In this document: positions 1 to 8,648 of the stretch, piece after piece
Position numbering within the stretch: position 1 is the stretch's first letter
Layout: each line of letters opens with the position of its first letter
Source of the DNA: Candidatus Brocadiaceae bacterium
GTDB lineage: Bacteria; Planctomycetota; Brocadiia; SM23-32
Length of the DNA: 64,000 bases
NCBI GenBank assembly: GCA_012728835.1
Contig: JAAYEJ010000031.1
Location: 1 to 64,000 of the forward strand
Reading direction: 5' to 3'
Notes under the pieces: model-generated
The model's input: the letters and a program-made list of their open reading frames with translations, nothing else
The model's database searches: none
What the model was told of the DNA's origin: nothing
Translations under genes and position numbers: made by a program

Positions 1-1
1 C

Positions 2-390
2 ATGCCGAAGCGACGCAAGTTCATGCCGGAGTTCAAGGCCCGCGTGGCACTCGCCCTGCTGGCCGGGGAACACACGCAGGCCGAGGTCTGCAAGTCACAC
101 CACGTCCTGCCCCAGCAGGTCAAGCGCAGGCGAGAAGAGCTTGAGGCGAACGCCCACTTAGCCTTCGGCGGGGGCGAGGAGCAGGAGCAACTCAAGGGCC
201 GCATCGCCGAGTTGGAGCGCATGGTCGGCCGCCTGACCATGCAAGTGGAGATCCTGGGAAAAGCCTCGACGCTTCTGGATGCCCCCCCGGCCCGCCGAAG
301 GGAGGTGGCCGGCATGATGCGCCAAAGCTATCCCCTCGCCCCGATCTGCAAGGCCCTCGGCTTGAGCCGCTCGAGCTTCTACTACCAGCC
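2..390 (+). pseudogene. IS3-family transposase fragment (OrfA plus start of OrfB)
   Basis: The first ~95 codons look like an IS3 OrfA: a basic HTH region (KRRKFMPEFKARVALALL) followed by a leucine-zipper-like helix (LKGRIAELERMVGRLTMQVE). The same frame runs directly into an OrfB N-terminus (QSYPLAPICKALGLSRSSFYYQPK), the usual HTH before the DDE domain. No DDE core follows. Near 390 homology stops and the sequence continues, in another frame, as a recombinase tail. The ATG at position 2 matches the normal OrfA start, but the upstream IS end is outside the window. It cannot be an active transposase as seen here. Confidence 0.8.
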
Positions 391-582
391 GAAGCCCTGC
401 GCGAGAAATGGGATAGGGCGGATGTGGCCGAGAAACGGCAGATCCTCGAAATCCTCAGTTTGAACTGGACGCTGGACGGCGTAAGTCTGGTGCCAGAAAT
501 GAGAAAGCCCTTCGACGTGATAGCCGAAGGGCTTGTTGTCCAGACTGGTCGGGGCGGAGGGATTCGAACCCTCGACCTCTAG
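391..582 (+). pseudogene. C-terminal remnant of a serine site-specific recombinase ending inside tRNA-Pro
   Basis: Read from 391, the frame encodes about 63 residues beginning EALREKWDRADVAEKRQILE and including LVPEMRKPFDVIAEGL. I recognise this as the kind of C-terminus seen in large serine recombinases/resolvases that finish within tRNA genes. The last residues (GRGGGIRTLDL) are the antisense translation of the tRNA T-arm. No start codon or catalytic N-terminal domain is present; the IS3 fragment is joined directly upstream in a different frame. Most likely the scar of an integrated element whose attachment site was the tRNA 3' end. Family assignment is from memory of similar tails. Confidence 0.6.
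496..534 (-). terminator. Hairpin downstream of tRNA-Pro(GGG)
   Basis: Ten-base perfect arms (AAGCCCTTCG at 505-514, CGAAGGGCTT at 525-534) enclose a 10-nt loop. Reading leftward from the tRNA, the stem is followed by TCTCATTTC, a weak T-rich tail. Placed 11 nt past the tRNA CCA end, it suits a tRNA terminator. The same bases code for part of the recombinase remnant. Confidence 0.5.
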
Positions 583-623
583 CCCCCCATGCTAGCGCGC
601 TATCCAGGCTGCGCCACGCCCCG
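546..623 (-). tRNA. tRNA-Pro (anticodon GGG), CCA encoded
   Basis: The minus strand folds as a full cloverleaf. The acceptor CGGGGCG (5' end at 623) pairs with CGCCCCG. The D-arm has GCGC stems, the anticodon stem is CUAGC/GCUAG with loop AUGGGGG, and the T-arm carries GGUUCGAAUCC. The anticodon GGG reads proline CCC/CCU. Discriminator A and a templated CCA (546-548) complete it. The 3' half is overlapped by the end of a recombinase remnant, marking a used attachment site. Confidence 0.95.
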
Positions 624-694
624 ACTTGCCCAGCATCTTACCCGGCCCCCGGCGGCCGGTCAACGGCGGATGGCCGGGAATCCGGCCGAAGGGG

Positions 695-1111
695 TCATTC
701 GCCGACGATCTGCACGAATACCTCGCGCTCGCGCGCGCGCACGTCAAAGTCGAAGAAGACGATCTGCTGCCACGTGCCCAGCATGAGCCGCTTGTCGCGG
801 AACGGGATCGTGACCGACGGGCCGATCAGGCTCGCACGGACGTGGCTGTGCCCGTTCTTGTCGTGCCAGCGCTCCTCGTGGTGGTAGTAGTGCTCGCGGG
901 GGGCGATCTTCTCGAACATCTCCTCCATGTCCTTGACGAGCCCGGGCTCGAATTCCATGGTCGTGAGCGCCCCGGTCGATCCGGGCACGAACACCGTCAG
1001 GATGCCGTCCGAGACGGCGCTGCTGGTGAGGATGTCACTGACGTCGTTGGTGATGTCGACGACGTCCATCTCCGCTTCGGTGCTGAAGACGAATGTCCGA
1101 GTTTCGATCAT
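695..1111 (-). CDS. YjbQ/UPF0047 family protein
   Basis: 138 aa, matching the usual ~130-140 residues of the family. Typical blocks are visible: PGSTGALTTMEFEPGL, then RWHDKNGHSHVRASLIGPS, then LGTWQQIVFFDFD and a conserved C-terminal VFVQIVGE. The His/Asp/Asn cluster in the middle block is the family's presumed active site. Members have been reported to have weak thiamine-phosphate synthase activity, but the physiological role is unsettled. The start ATG at 1111 is chosen because homology begins there (MIETRTFVF). A promoter-like element lies about 55 nt upstream. It stands alone, divergent from pcm. Confidence 0.88.
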   Translation of the reverse strand: MIETRTFVFSTEAEMDVVDITNDVSDILTSSAVSDGILTVFVPGSTGALTTMEFEPGLVKDMEEMFEKIAPREHYYHHEERWHDKNGHSHVRASLIGPSVTIPFRDKRLMLGTWQQIVFFDFDVRAREREVFVQIVGE

Positions 1112-1166
1112 GGCCTTGGCTCCCGCACCGCGAAGTGCGTGGTATGAATTCGGGTCCGCCAGGGCT

Positions 1167-1196
1167 ATGATACCGTATCGGGCATGATGCTGGCAA
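1167..1196 (-). promoter_or_regulatory. Putative sigma70 promoter for yjbQ-like gene
   Basis: TTGCCA and TATCAT (each 5/6 to consensus) separated by 18 nt on the minus strand, about 55 nt upstream of the chosen start. Sequence match only. Confidence 0.5.
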
Positions 1197-1253
1197 AGCG
1201 AAAACACGTCGTCCGGTCCGGCCATGGGTGAGGGGTCAGCAGAGGCTGAGGCG

Positions 1254-1880
1254 ATGCGCCGGGAGATGGTACGGGCGCAGATCGCCGCGCGCGGGGTGCG
1301 CGAGCCGCGCGTCCTCGACGCCATGGCGCGGGTGCCGCGCGAGCTGTTCGTCCCCCCGGCGCAGCGCCGGCATGCCTGCAGCGATCGGGCGCTCGGCATC
1401 GGGTGCGGGCAGACGATCTCGCAGCCCTACATGGTGGCGTTGATGACCGAGGCGCTGCATCTGGGCGGCGCGGAGCGCGTGCTGGAGGTGGGCACGGGCT
1501 CGGGCTACCAGACGGCGGTGCTGGCGGAGCTGGCGGCCCATGTCTACACGGTCGAGCGGGTGGAGGACCTTGCGGAGCCGGCGGGGGCCCTGCTGGTCGA
1601 GGCGCTGGGCTACCGGAACATCTCGCTGCGGGTCGGCGACGGGACGCTCGGGTGGCCGGAGGAGGCGCCGTTCGACCGGATCATCGTCACGGCGGCCGCG
1701 CCGCATCGTCCCGACAGGCTTCTCACTCAACTGGCCCCGGGCGGGGAGGCCGTCGTGCCGGTGGGGGCGGGCCACTGGCAGGTGCTGACGCACTACGTGC
1801 GGTCGCCGGAGGGGAGGATCACGGGGCAGGCGCTCTGCGAGTGCGTGTTCGTGAAGCTGATCGGCGCGGACGGCTGGTAG
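1254..1880 (+). CDS. pcm: Protein-L-isoaspartate O-methyltransferase
   Basis: 208 aa SAM-dependent methyltransferase that repairs isoaspartyl residues in damaged proteins. Near the N-terminus it has MVRAQIAARGVREPRVLDAM, then the family block GCGQTISQPYMVALMTEAL, and the SAM-binding motif VLEVGTGSGYQTAVLAEL. YTVERVEDLAE and FDRIIVTAAAP follow. The ATG at 1254 is preferred over 1224: it has GAGG about 9 nt upstream and leaves the N-terminus flush with the family. Divergent from yjbQ and convergent with the glycosyltransferase that ends at 1887, only 6 nt away. Confidence 0.93.
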   Translation: MRREMVRAQIAARGVREPRVLDAMARVPRELFVPPAQRRHACSDRALGIGCGQTISQPYMVALMTEALHLGGAERVLEVGTGSGYQTAVLAELAAHVYTVERVEDLAEPAGALLVEALGYRNISLRVGDGTLGWPEEAPFDRIIVTAAAPHRPDRLLTQLAPGGEAVVPVGAGHWQVLTHYVRSPEGRITGQALCECVFVKLIGADGW

Positions 1881-1886
1881 GCGCCT

Positions 1887-3071
1887 TCAGGGCCGGCGGG
1901 CCAGAAGGTCGCGGTAGAGCGCCTCGGTGGCGTGGACCATTGTGTCGATCGAGAAGCGTCCGGCGAACCGCCGCCGGCCCTCGCGGGCCATGCGCAGCGC
2001 CTGCTCGGGATGCTCGACGGCCTCGAGCAGGGCGTCCGCGAGGCCCTGTACCGATTCCGGCTCCACGAGCCGGCCCGTGATTCCGTCCAGGATGACCTCG
2101 GGGGCGCCGTCCAGCGCGAAGGCGACCACGGGTTTCTCGCACAGCAGCCCCTGGACGAGCACGCGCGGCAGGCCTTCGCGCAAGGACGCGTGCACGAGCA
2201 CGTCCATGGCGCTGATCGTGGCGGGGACCTCTTCGGGCGACACGAGGCCGGCGAAACTGACGCGGTGGGCGACGCCGAGCTGCCCGGCCAGGCGCGCCAG
2301 CTCGATGCGCAGGGGGCCGTCGCCGACGAACAGGCAGCGTGCCTGGGGACAGCGTGCCAGCACGGCGGGCAGTGCGCGGATGACGAACTCATGGCCCTTC
2401 AGGTCGAACAGGCGCGCGACCTTGCCGATGACCACGTCCGCGGGCGCGATGCCGAGGCGCCGGCGGGCGGCGGCCCGCAAGGGGGCGGCCCGAAGGTGGG
2501 ACGCGACGTCGAGGCCGCTGTAGATGAGGGAGTAGCCGCCACGCGGTCGGATGCCGGCCCGGACGGCCTGGTCCTGCATGGCGCGGGCGACGCAGACGAT
2601 GTGGTCGGTCACGCGGGCGGCCTGGCGCTCGGCCCGGATGTAGGCGGCATTGAGCGCGCGGGGGGCGTAGCGGTGGAAGGGCAGGCCCTCGATGGTGTGG
2701 ACGATGACGGGCACGTTGGCAGCGCGGGCGGCGAAACGCCCGAGGATGCCGGCCTTGGAGCTGTGCGTCTGGACGATGGCGGGACCGAACCAGCGGAGCA
2801 GGCGGACCAGTTCGACGAAGGCGCGGGCGTCGCGCAGCGGGGCGATGGGGCGGCGCAGGGCGGGCACGACGGCGCAGGGGATGCCGAGGCGGCGGACCGT
2901 GCTGAGGAGTTCGCCCTCCGGGCCGATCGGCGGGCCGGTGATGAGGAGCACGTCCCAGCCGCGCTGCTGCAGTCCGTGGCAGGTGTGCAGGGTATTCTCC
3001 TGCGCTCCGCCCAGGATCATCCGCGTGATCACGTGGCAGACACGGACGGGCGGAGTTCCCATGGATGTCAT
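1887..3071 (-). CDS. Glycosyltransferase family 4 protein
   Basis: 394 aa with the two-domain GT-B layout. The N-terminal domain has VCHVITRMILGGAQENT and QTHSSKAGILGRFAAR. The C-terminal nucleotide-sugar domain has VARLFDLKGHEFVIRAL, LFVGDGPLR and the retaining GT4 signature REGLPRVLVQGLLCEKPVVAF with GAPEVI after it. It probably moves a sugar from an activated donor to an envelope polysaccharide or lipid; the acceptor cannot be read from sequence. It is the last gene of the fab operon, 19 nt after fabF. Start may be 3071 or an ATG at 3062; neither has a clear ribosome site. Confidence 0.88.
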   Translation of the reverse strand: MTSMGTPPVRVCHVITRMILGGAQENTLHTCHGLQQRGWDVLLITGPPIGPEGELLSTVRRLGIPCAVVPALRRPIAPLRDARAFVELVRLLRWFGPAIVQTHSSKAGILGRFAARAANVPVIVHTIEGLPFHRYAPRALNAAYIRAERQAARVTDHIVCVARAMQDQAVRAGIRPRGGYSLIYSGLDVASHLRAAPLRAAARRRLGIAPADVVIGKVARLFDLKGHEFVIRALPAVLARCPQARCLFVGDGPLRIELARLAGQLGVAHRVSFAGLVSPEEVPATISAMDVLVHASLREGLPRVLVQGLLCEKPVVAFALDGAPEVILDGITGRLVEPESVQGLADALLEAVEHPEQALRMAREGRRRFAGRFSIDTMVHATEALYRDLLARRP

Positions 3072-3090
3072 GGCCGGGGAGGGGCGGACA

Positions 3091-4338
3091 TCAGCCGTCG
3101 AACTTGCGGAACAGCAGCGAGGCGTTGTGTCCTCCGAAGCCGAAGGAGTTGTTCAGCACGACGCTGAGGGGCCGTTCCTGGGGCGTCTTGGGGACGAAGT
3201 TGAGCCCACAGCATTCCGGATCGGGATCGTCCAGGTTGATGGTGGGCGGACAGACGCCGTCCTGCATCGCCCAGATGCAGATGGCGCTCTCGAGGGCGCC
3301 GGAGGCGCCGAGCAGGTGTCCGACCACGCTCTTGGACGAGCTGACGGCCAGCTTGTAGGCATGGCTTCCGAACAGGGCACAGATGGCCTTGGCCTCGACG
3401 TCGTCTCCGGCGGGGGTGCTGGTGCCGTGGGCGTTGATGTAATCGACGTCCTCGGGGTGGAGGCCGGCGTCGGCGAGGGCGTTGCGCATGGCGCGCACGG
3501 CGCCGCGGCCCTCGGGATCGGGCAGGGTGACGTGGTAGGCGTCGGTGCTGGCACCGTAGCCGGAGAGTTCGGCGAGGATATGGGCGCCGCGTGCGCGGGC
3601 GTGTTCGAGGCTTTCGAGCACGAGGCAGGCGGCGCCTTCGGCCATGACGAAGCCGTCCCGGTTGACGTCGAAGGGGCGGCTGGCGGCCTGGGGGTCGTCG
3701 TTGCGGGTGGAGAGTGCCTTGGACTGCTGGAAGCCGCTGAGGCCCATCGGGGTGACGGCCGCCTCGGCCCCCCCGCTGATGACGACGTCGGCCCGGCCGT
3801 GGCGCACGCAGGACATGGCCTCGCCGATGGCGTGGGAGGCGGAGGCACAGGCGCTGGAGACGGACATGCTGGGTCCGTAGAGCCCCATGCGCATGGCCAC
3901 CTGGCCGGGGGCGGCGTTGGTCATCAGTTTGGGGATCATCAGGGGGCTGGTGCGGCCCGGTCCGCTCTTGAGGAGGCGGCCGTGCTGCTCCTCGATCTCG
4001 TGGAGCCCTCCGATGCCCGTTCCGAGCATGACGCCGACCCGTTCGTGATCGACCCGGTCGAGATCGAGCCCGGACTCGGCGACGGCGGTCTGGGCGGTGG
4101 CAACGGCAAACTGGACGAAGCGGTCAAGGCGGCCCAGTTCGCGCTTGGTGAAGTGGGCCAGCGGATCGAAATCCCTTACCTCGGCGGCGATGTGGACGTC
4201 GAACGCCGAGGTGTCGAACGAGGTGATCCGGCCGACCCCGCTGCGACCTTCGCGGATGGCGGGCCATGCCGCTTCTCTGCTGCTGCCCACGGGCGAGATC
4301 ACGCCCAGACCGGTGACGACGACGCGTCGGAGGTTCAT
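3091..4338 (-). CDS. fabF: 3-oxoacyl-ACP synthase II
   Basis: 415 aa, full length for KASII, which elongates acyl-ACP by condensation with malonyl-ACP. The catalytic triad is intact: Cys164 in SSACASASHAIGEA, His304 in NAHGTSTPAGD and His341 in KSVVGHLLGASG. The C-terminal NNSFGFGGHNASLLF block is present. Its ATG overlaps the acpP stop (ATGA), implying translational coupling. Part of the rightmost-to-left operon rpmF-plsX-fabH-fabD-fabG-acpP-fabF. Confidence 0.97.
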   Translation of the reverse strand: MNLRRVVVTGLGVISPVGSSREAAWPAIREGRSGVGRITSFDTSAFDVHIAAEVRDFDPLAHFTKRELGRLDRFVQFAVATAQTAVAESGLDLDRVDHERVGVMLGTGIGGLHEIEEQHGRLLKSGPGRTSPLMIPKLMTNAAPGQVAMRMGLYGPSMSVSSACASASHAIGEAMSCVRHGRADVVISGGAEAAVTPMGLSGFQQSKALSTRNDDPQAASRPFDVNRDGFVMAEGAACLVLESLEHARARGAHILAELSGYGASTDAYHVTLPDPEGRGAVRAMRNALADAGLHPEDVDYINAHGTSTPAGDDVEAKAICALFGSHAYKLAVSSSKSVVGHLLGASGALESAICIWAMQDGVCPPTINLDDPDPECCGLNFVPKTPQERPLSVVLNNSFGFGGHNASLLFRKFDG

Positions 4339-4580
4339 TGGCTGGACTGGCTCTTCTCGATGTACGCGATGGCCTGGCCGACGGTCTCGATGGCCTGGGC
4401 ATCTTCGTCGCTGATACTGAGGTCGAAGGCTTCCTCGAGGTCGATCACCAGCTCGGCCATGTCGAGGGAGTCGGACTGAAGGTCGTTGACGAAATGCGTC
4501 TCCGACGTAATCTGGTCCGGTTCGACACCCATCCTCTCAGCGACGAGGCTGACGACCTTCTCCTTAACGCTTTCGGACAC
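4335..4580 (-). CDS. acpP: Acyl carrier protein
   Basis: 81 aa acidic carrier that holds fatty acyl chains on a phosphopantetheine arm. The attachment serine is Ser38 in DLQSDSLDMAELV. Helices I-IV match the family (VKEKVVSLVAERMGV at the N-terminus, ISDEDAQAIETVGQAIAYI at the C-terminus). The GTG at 4580 is chosen because AGGAGG sits 7 nt upstream and it gives the canonical length; a longer in-frame ATG would add a non-conserved extension. A 7-bp GC hairpin (4616-4632) lies between fabG and acpP and may modulate acpP expression. Confidence 0.97.
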   Translation of the reverse strand: MSESVKEKVVSLVAERMGVEPDQITSETHFVNDLQSDSLDMAELVIDLEEAFDLSISDEDAQAIETVGQAIAYIEKSQSSQ

Positions 4581-4734
4581 TGCACGTCCTCCTGATTCTG
4601 ATGTTGTCCCGCCGAGCCCCGGAGGCCGGGGCAGACCAGAACACGGGGCGCGGGCATCCACCGTGCGTGGCATTGTAACCGCAGACTCACTGCTGCCGCA
4701 AGAGGCCCCGACGGGTGCTGCCGGGGCCGCGCCG

Positions 4735-5478
4735 CTACATGACCAGCCCGCCGTCGACGGGGATGACCTCGCCCGTCAGGTAGCCGGCGTCCGGCCCCGC
4801 CAGGAAGAACACGACGCCGGCGACGTCCTCGGGCTGCCCGAAGCGACCGAGCGGGACCCTCTGCAGGGACGCCTGCTGGGCCTCTTCGGTCATCTTGTCG
4901 GTCATGGGCGTGACGATGAACCCGGGGGCGACGGCGTTGACGGTGACGTTGCGGCGGGCGAGTTCCCGCGCGGCGGTCTTCGTCAGGCCGATGACGCCGG
5001 CCTTGCTGGCCGAGTAGTTCGCCTGGCCGGCGTTGCCGCTGATGCCCACGGTGCTGGCGATGTTGATGATCCGGCCGCTGCGTTGTTTCGACATGATGCG
5101 CGCGGCGGCCTTGATGCCGTTGAAGACGCCGGTCAGGTTGATGGCGATCACGCTGTCCCACTCCTCGGGCGGCATGCGCACGAGCAGGTTGTCGCGCGTG
5201 ATTCCCGCGTTGTTCACGAGGATGTCGACGGAGCCGAACGCCTCGGCGGCGGCGTTGACGGCGTCCTGGAACTGGTCGAGCTTCGAGACGTCGGCCTGGA
5301 GGGCTTTGAACTGCACGCCCTTCTCACGGATCAGCCGGCCGGTCTCCTCCAGGGAGTCCATGGCGACGTCGATGCCGGCGATGTTCGCTCCGCCGTCGGC
5401 CAGTCTGAGACAGATGGCGCGGCCGATGCCGCGCGACGCGCCGGTGACGACGGCGGTCTGCCCTTCGAGCGGTCTCAC
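4735..5478 (-). CDS. fabG: 3-oxoacyl-ACP reductase
   Basis: 247 aa short-chain dehydrogenase performing the NADPH-dependent ketoreduction step of fatty-acid elongation. It shows the Rossmann motif TGASRGIGRAICLRL, DILVNNAGITRDNLLVRM (typical of FabG), the catalytic Ser in INIASTVG, and Tyr/Lys in YSASKAG. The C-terminus is the usual TGEVIPVDGGLVM. The GTG at 5478 is chosen for its strong GGAGGAG ribosome site; an ATG five codons upstream overlaps that site. It follows fabD by 22 nt. Confidence 0.96.
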   Translation of the reverse strand: MRPLEGQTAVVTGASRGIGRAICLRLADGGANIAGIDVAMDSLEETGRLIREKGVQFKALQADVSKLDQFQDAVNAAAEAFGSVDILVNNAGITRDNLLVRMPPEEWDSVIAINLTGVFNGIKAAARIMSKQRSGRIINIASTVGISGNAGQANYSASKAGVIGLTKTAARELARRNVTVNAVAPGFIVTPMTDKMTEEAQQASLQRVPLGRFGQPEDVAGVVFFLAGPDAGYLTGEVIPVDGGLVM

Positions 5479-5500
5479 GGTGTCTCCTCCCATGCTTTCA

Positions 5501-6451
5501 TCAGGTGGATGCGGCCTGTGCGCAGGCCCGTACGTCTTCCAGTCCGTTGACGGTGCGGCAGACGGCCTCGGTCGAGGTCCTCTTGAGCAGTCCCTGCAGG
5601 ACGCGTCCCGGGCCGATCTCGTAGAAGTCTCGCATGCCCCTCTCGAGAAGCCAGTGCATGCAGGCGGTCCAGCGGACGGGGCTGGTGACCTGCCTCACGA
5701 GCAGGTCGCGGATCTCGTCCGGCCCGGCCACGGCCCGCGCCGTCACGTTGGCGACGACGGGCCAGCGGGGGGAGCGGATCTCCACCGTGTCCAGGTCGGC
5801 GGCCAGCCGGTCGGCGGCCGGCTGCATCATGGGCGTGTGGAAGGCGCCGGCGACCTGCAGTCGGATGGTGCGGCGGGCGCCCATGGCGGCGCAGGCGCGC
5901 GCGGCGGCCTCGGCGGCCGGCTCTTCGCCGCTGATCACGAGCTGGCCCGGGGAGTTGTAGTTGGCCGGCCAGACGCCCGCGCCGGTCTCCTCGCGCGCGC
6001 GTGCGCACGCCTGCTCCACCCGGGCGTCGTCCAGCCCGATGACCGAGTGCATGGCCCCTGGGCGGGCGTCGCAGGCCTCCTGCATGTAGCGGCCACGCCT
6101 CAGGACCAGGCGCACGGCGTCGGCGAAGGAGATGGCGTCGGCGGCGACCAGCGCGCTGTACTCGCCGAGGCTGAGCCCGCCGCCGGCGGCCGGATGCAGG
6201 GGCGCCCCGGCGGCCTCGGCCAGCGCGCGCAGGGCGGCGATGCTGACGGTCAGGATGGCCGGCTGGGCGACGTCGCTGCGCGAGAGCGTCTCGAGCGGGC
6301 CGTCGAAGCAGAGGGCGGCGATGTCGACCCCGGTCGCCCGTTCGGCTGCGTCGAAGACTTGCCGTGCGGCGGCGGATCCTTCGGCGAGGTCGCGGCCCAT
6401 GCCGACGACCTGGGCTCCCTGGCCCGGAAACAGCAGTCCCATGGCTTTCAT
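5501..6451 (-). CDS. fabD: Malonyl-CoA:ACP transacylase
   Basis: 316 aa enzyme that loads malonyl groups onto ACP. N-terminal FPGQGAQVVGMGRDL, nucleophile Ser94 in GLSLGEYSAL, Arg in RRGRYMQEA and active-site His205 in AGAFHTPMM are all present. The nucleophile elbow reads GLSLGE rather than the textbook GHSLGE, a variant I recall from other bacterial FabDs. Start ATG at 6451 has GGAGGG 8 nt upstream. It lies 38 nt after fabH in the same operon. Confidence 0.96.
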   Translation of the reverse strand: MKAMGLLFPGQGAQVVGMGRDLAEGSAAARQVFDAAERATGVDIAALCFDGPLETLSRSDVAQPAILTVSIAALRALAEAAGAPLHPAAGGGLSLGEYSALVAADAISFADAVRLVLRRGRYMQEACDARPGAMHSVIGLDDARVEQACARAREETGAGVWPANYNSPGQLVISGEEPAAEAAARACAAMGARRTIRLQVAGAFHTPMMQPAADRLAADLDTVEIRSPRWPVVANVTARAVAGPDEIRDLLVRQVTSPVRWTACMHWLLERGMRDFYEIGPGRVLQGLLKRTSTEAVCRTVNGLEDVRACAQAAST

Positions 6452-6489
6452 CGGCGTGCCCTCCGGCCCCTGGGTATCGGGATGGCGTC

Positions 6490-7485
6490 TCAGTAGCGCA
6501 GGAGCACGGACCCCCAGGTGATGCCGCCGCCGAAGGCGAGCAGCAGCACGAGATCGCCGCGTTCGATCTCGCCGGCGGCGGCCGCCTCGGCCATGGCCAG
6601 CGGGATGGAGGCGGCGGACGTGTTGCCCACTCGGTCGATGTTCATGTGGGCCTTGGACATGTCGATGCCGCTTCGCTCGAAGGCGCTCTTGACGATGCGC
6701 ACGTTGCTCTGATGCGGGATGACCAGTTTGACGTCGTCGAGGCCGATGCCTGTGGCCTCGGGGATGCGCTGGATGAGTTCGGCGAGCTTGCCGACGGCCA
6801 GGCGGAAGACGTCGCGGCCCTTGAGGAACATGTAGTGCTGGCGTGCGTCGACGGTTTCGTGCGATGCGGGCAGGCGCGAGCCGCCGGCGGGGACCATGAG
6901 TATCTCGGGCCAGGAGCCGTCGGCGCCCAGTTCCGCGTAGAGGATCTCGCTGCCCTGGGAGGACGGCTGCAGGATTGCCGCACCGGCTCCGTCGCCGAAC
7001 AGGATGCAGGAGCGGCGGTCTTCGTAGTCGGTGATGCGCGAGAGGGCCTCGGCGCCGATCACCAGGACGTTGCGCACCATGCCGGCCGTGAGGGCGGCGC
7101 CTCCCCAGGCGAGGGCGTAGAGGAAGCCGCTGCAGGCGGCCTCCAGGTCGCAGGCCATGGCATGCGTGGCGCCGATGGCGGCCTGGACCAGGCAGGCGGT
7201 GGCGGGGAAGAGGTGGTCGGGGGAGCAGGTCGCCACGAGGATGGCGTCCAGGTCGGCGGCGTTCATGCCCGCCTGCTGGAGTGCCTGTTCGGCGGCGACG
7301 ATGGCCAGGTCGCTGGTGGCCTGCTCCGGGGCGAGCAGGCGGCGTTCGCGGATGCCCGTGCGGGGGAAGATCCACTCGTCGGTGGTCTCGACCATCTCGC
7401 TCAGGTCGGCGTTGCTCAGGACGCGCTCGGGCAGACAGGCGCCCAGAGAGGTGATCTCAACGGGCAGAGGCTTGGGGGTCTGCAT
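6490..7485 (-). CDS. fabH: 3-oxoacyl-ACP synthase III
   Basis: 331 aa, initiates fatty-acid synthesis by condensing an acyl-CoA with malonyl-ACP. The triad is intact: Cys118 in DLEAACSGFLYAL, His258 in VIPHQSNVRI and Asn288 in VGNTSAASIP. The N-terminus carries TTDEWIFPRTGIRERR and the C-terminus LLLAFGGGITWGSVLLRY. Straight-chain versus branched primer preference cannot be judged. It sits between plsX and fabD, as in many bacteria. Confidence 0.97.
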   Translation of the reverse strand: MQTPKPLPVEITSLGACLPERVLSNADLSEMVETTDEWIFPRTGIRERRLLAPEQATSDLAIVAAEQALQQAGMNAADLDAILVATCSPDHLFPATACLVQAAIGATHAMACDLEAACSGFLYALAWGGAALTAGMVRNVLVIGAEALSRITDYEDRRSCILFGDGAGAAILQPSSQGSEILYAELGADGSWPEILMVPAGGSRLPASHETVDARQHYMFLKGRDVFRLAVGKLAELIQRIPEATGIGLDDVKLVIPHQSNVRIVKSAFERSGIDMSKAHMNIDRVGNTSAASIPLAMAEAAAAGEIERGDLVLLLAFGGGITWGSVLLRY

Positions 7486-7530
7486 TGTCTTTCACCGGGT
7501 CCGGGGGTCGCAAAGCGTTGGCGGTCCAGC

Positions 7531-8631
7531 TCAGGCACGCAGGCCACGGGCGGCTGCGTCCTTGCGGACGGCGCTCTCGATATGGTCGTTGACGCGGTGC
7601 TTGGCGAACAGCCGCGCTTCTCGGATGGCGTTCTGGATTGCGCGGGCGTCGGACGTGCCGTGCGTGACGATCGTGATGCCGTTGACGCCCAGCAGGGGGG
7701 CGCCGCCGTATTCGGTGTAGTCGGCACAGTGCCGCAGGTGAGAGAACAGGCCGCGGCACAACAGGAAGCCGAGCTTGTAGCGCAGGCTGTGCCCGACCTG
7801 CTCGCGGAGCCAGCCGATCACCTTCATGGTGAGGCTCTCGCCGAGCTTCAGCATGATGTTGCCGATGAAGCCGTCGCAGACGACGATGTCGCATTCGCCG
7901 GTGAACAGCCTGGCGGGTTCGGCGTGGCCGACGAAGTTCAGCTCGGCGCTGGCCAGAAGTTCGTACGCCTGCTTGACGAGTTCGTTGCCCTTGGTGCGTT
8001 CCTCGCCGACGTTCAGCAGGGCAACGCGCGGGCTGGGGATCCCGAGGACCTCGCGGGAGAACACGCTGGCCATGATGGCGTGCTGCAGCAGGTGCATGGG
8101 GCGCGAATCGACGTTGGCGCCGACGTCGATGGCCACCACCGTGCTGTCGATGACCTTCATGGCGGCGGCGATGCCTGGCCGTTGCACGCCGCGGAGCCGT
8201 CCCAGCTTCAGCAGGCTGGCGGCGGCGACGGCCCCGGTGTTGCCGGCGCTTACGAAGGCGTCGGCCTCGCCGCCGGCGACCATCTCGAGCCCGACGACGA
8301 TCGAGGACCTCTTCTTCTTGCGCAGGGCGCGCACGGGGGCATCGTTCATGTCGATCTGCTCGGGCGCGTCGACGCAGCGGAGGTTGGCGGGATGGCCGAT
8401 CCCGTCGAGATCCCGCTCCATCTCGTCCCGTGCGCCGCAGACGATCAGGTCGATGTCCGGGTACATGCGCGCAGCGTTGGCGGCGCCCGTCAGGCGTTCG
8501 TGCAGGGGCGCGTCACCGCCGAGGGCGTCCAGAACGATGCGGGCGCCGTCCGTTGACTCGGGCGGTTGTTCGCGCAGAGGCTCGGCGGCGCCCTCCGGGG
8601 ATGCGGTCCGGTCTTGGGCCGGCGCGTTCAT
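7531..8631 (-). CDS. plsX: Phosphate acyltransferase PlsX
   Basis: 366 aa enzyme making acyl-phosphate from acyl-ACP, the entry to phospholipid synthesis. Family blocks: IVLDALGGDAP, ADAFVSAGNTGAVAAASLLKLGRL, AIDVGANVDSRPMHLLQHAIM, LLNVGEERTKGNEL, FTGECDIVVCDGFIGNIMLKLGE (split in the family by a short loop) and YGGAPLLGVNG. The ATG at 8631 adds about 30 residues before the usual N-terminus and lacks a good ribosome site, so the start is uncertain. It follows rpmF by 17 nt, the common rpmF-plsX pairing. Confidence 0.95.
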   Translation of the reverse strand: MNAPAQDRTASPEGAAEPLREQPPESTDGARIVLDALGGDAPLHERLTGAANAARMYPDIDLIVCGARDEMERDLDGIGHPANLRCVDAPEQIDMNDAPVRALRKKKRSSIVVGLEMVAGGEADAFVSAGNTGAVAAASLLKLGRLRGVQRPGIAAAMKVIDSTVVAIDVGANVDSRPMHLLQHAIMASVFSREVLGIPSPRVALLNVGEERTKGNELVKQAYELLASAELNFVGHAEPARLFTGECDIVVCDGFIGNIMLKLGESLTMKVIGWLREQVGHSLRYKLGFLLCRGLFSHLRHCADYTEYGGAPLLGVNGITIVTHGTSDARAIQNAIREARLFAKHRVNDHIESAVRKDAAARGLRA

Positions 8632-8648
8632 GCGGGAGGCCACGTGGG

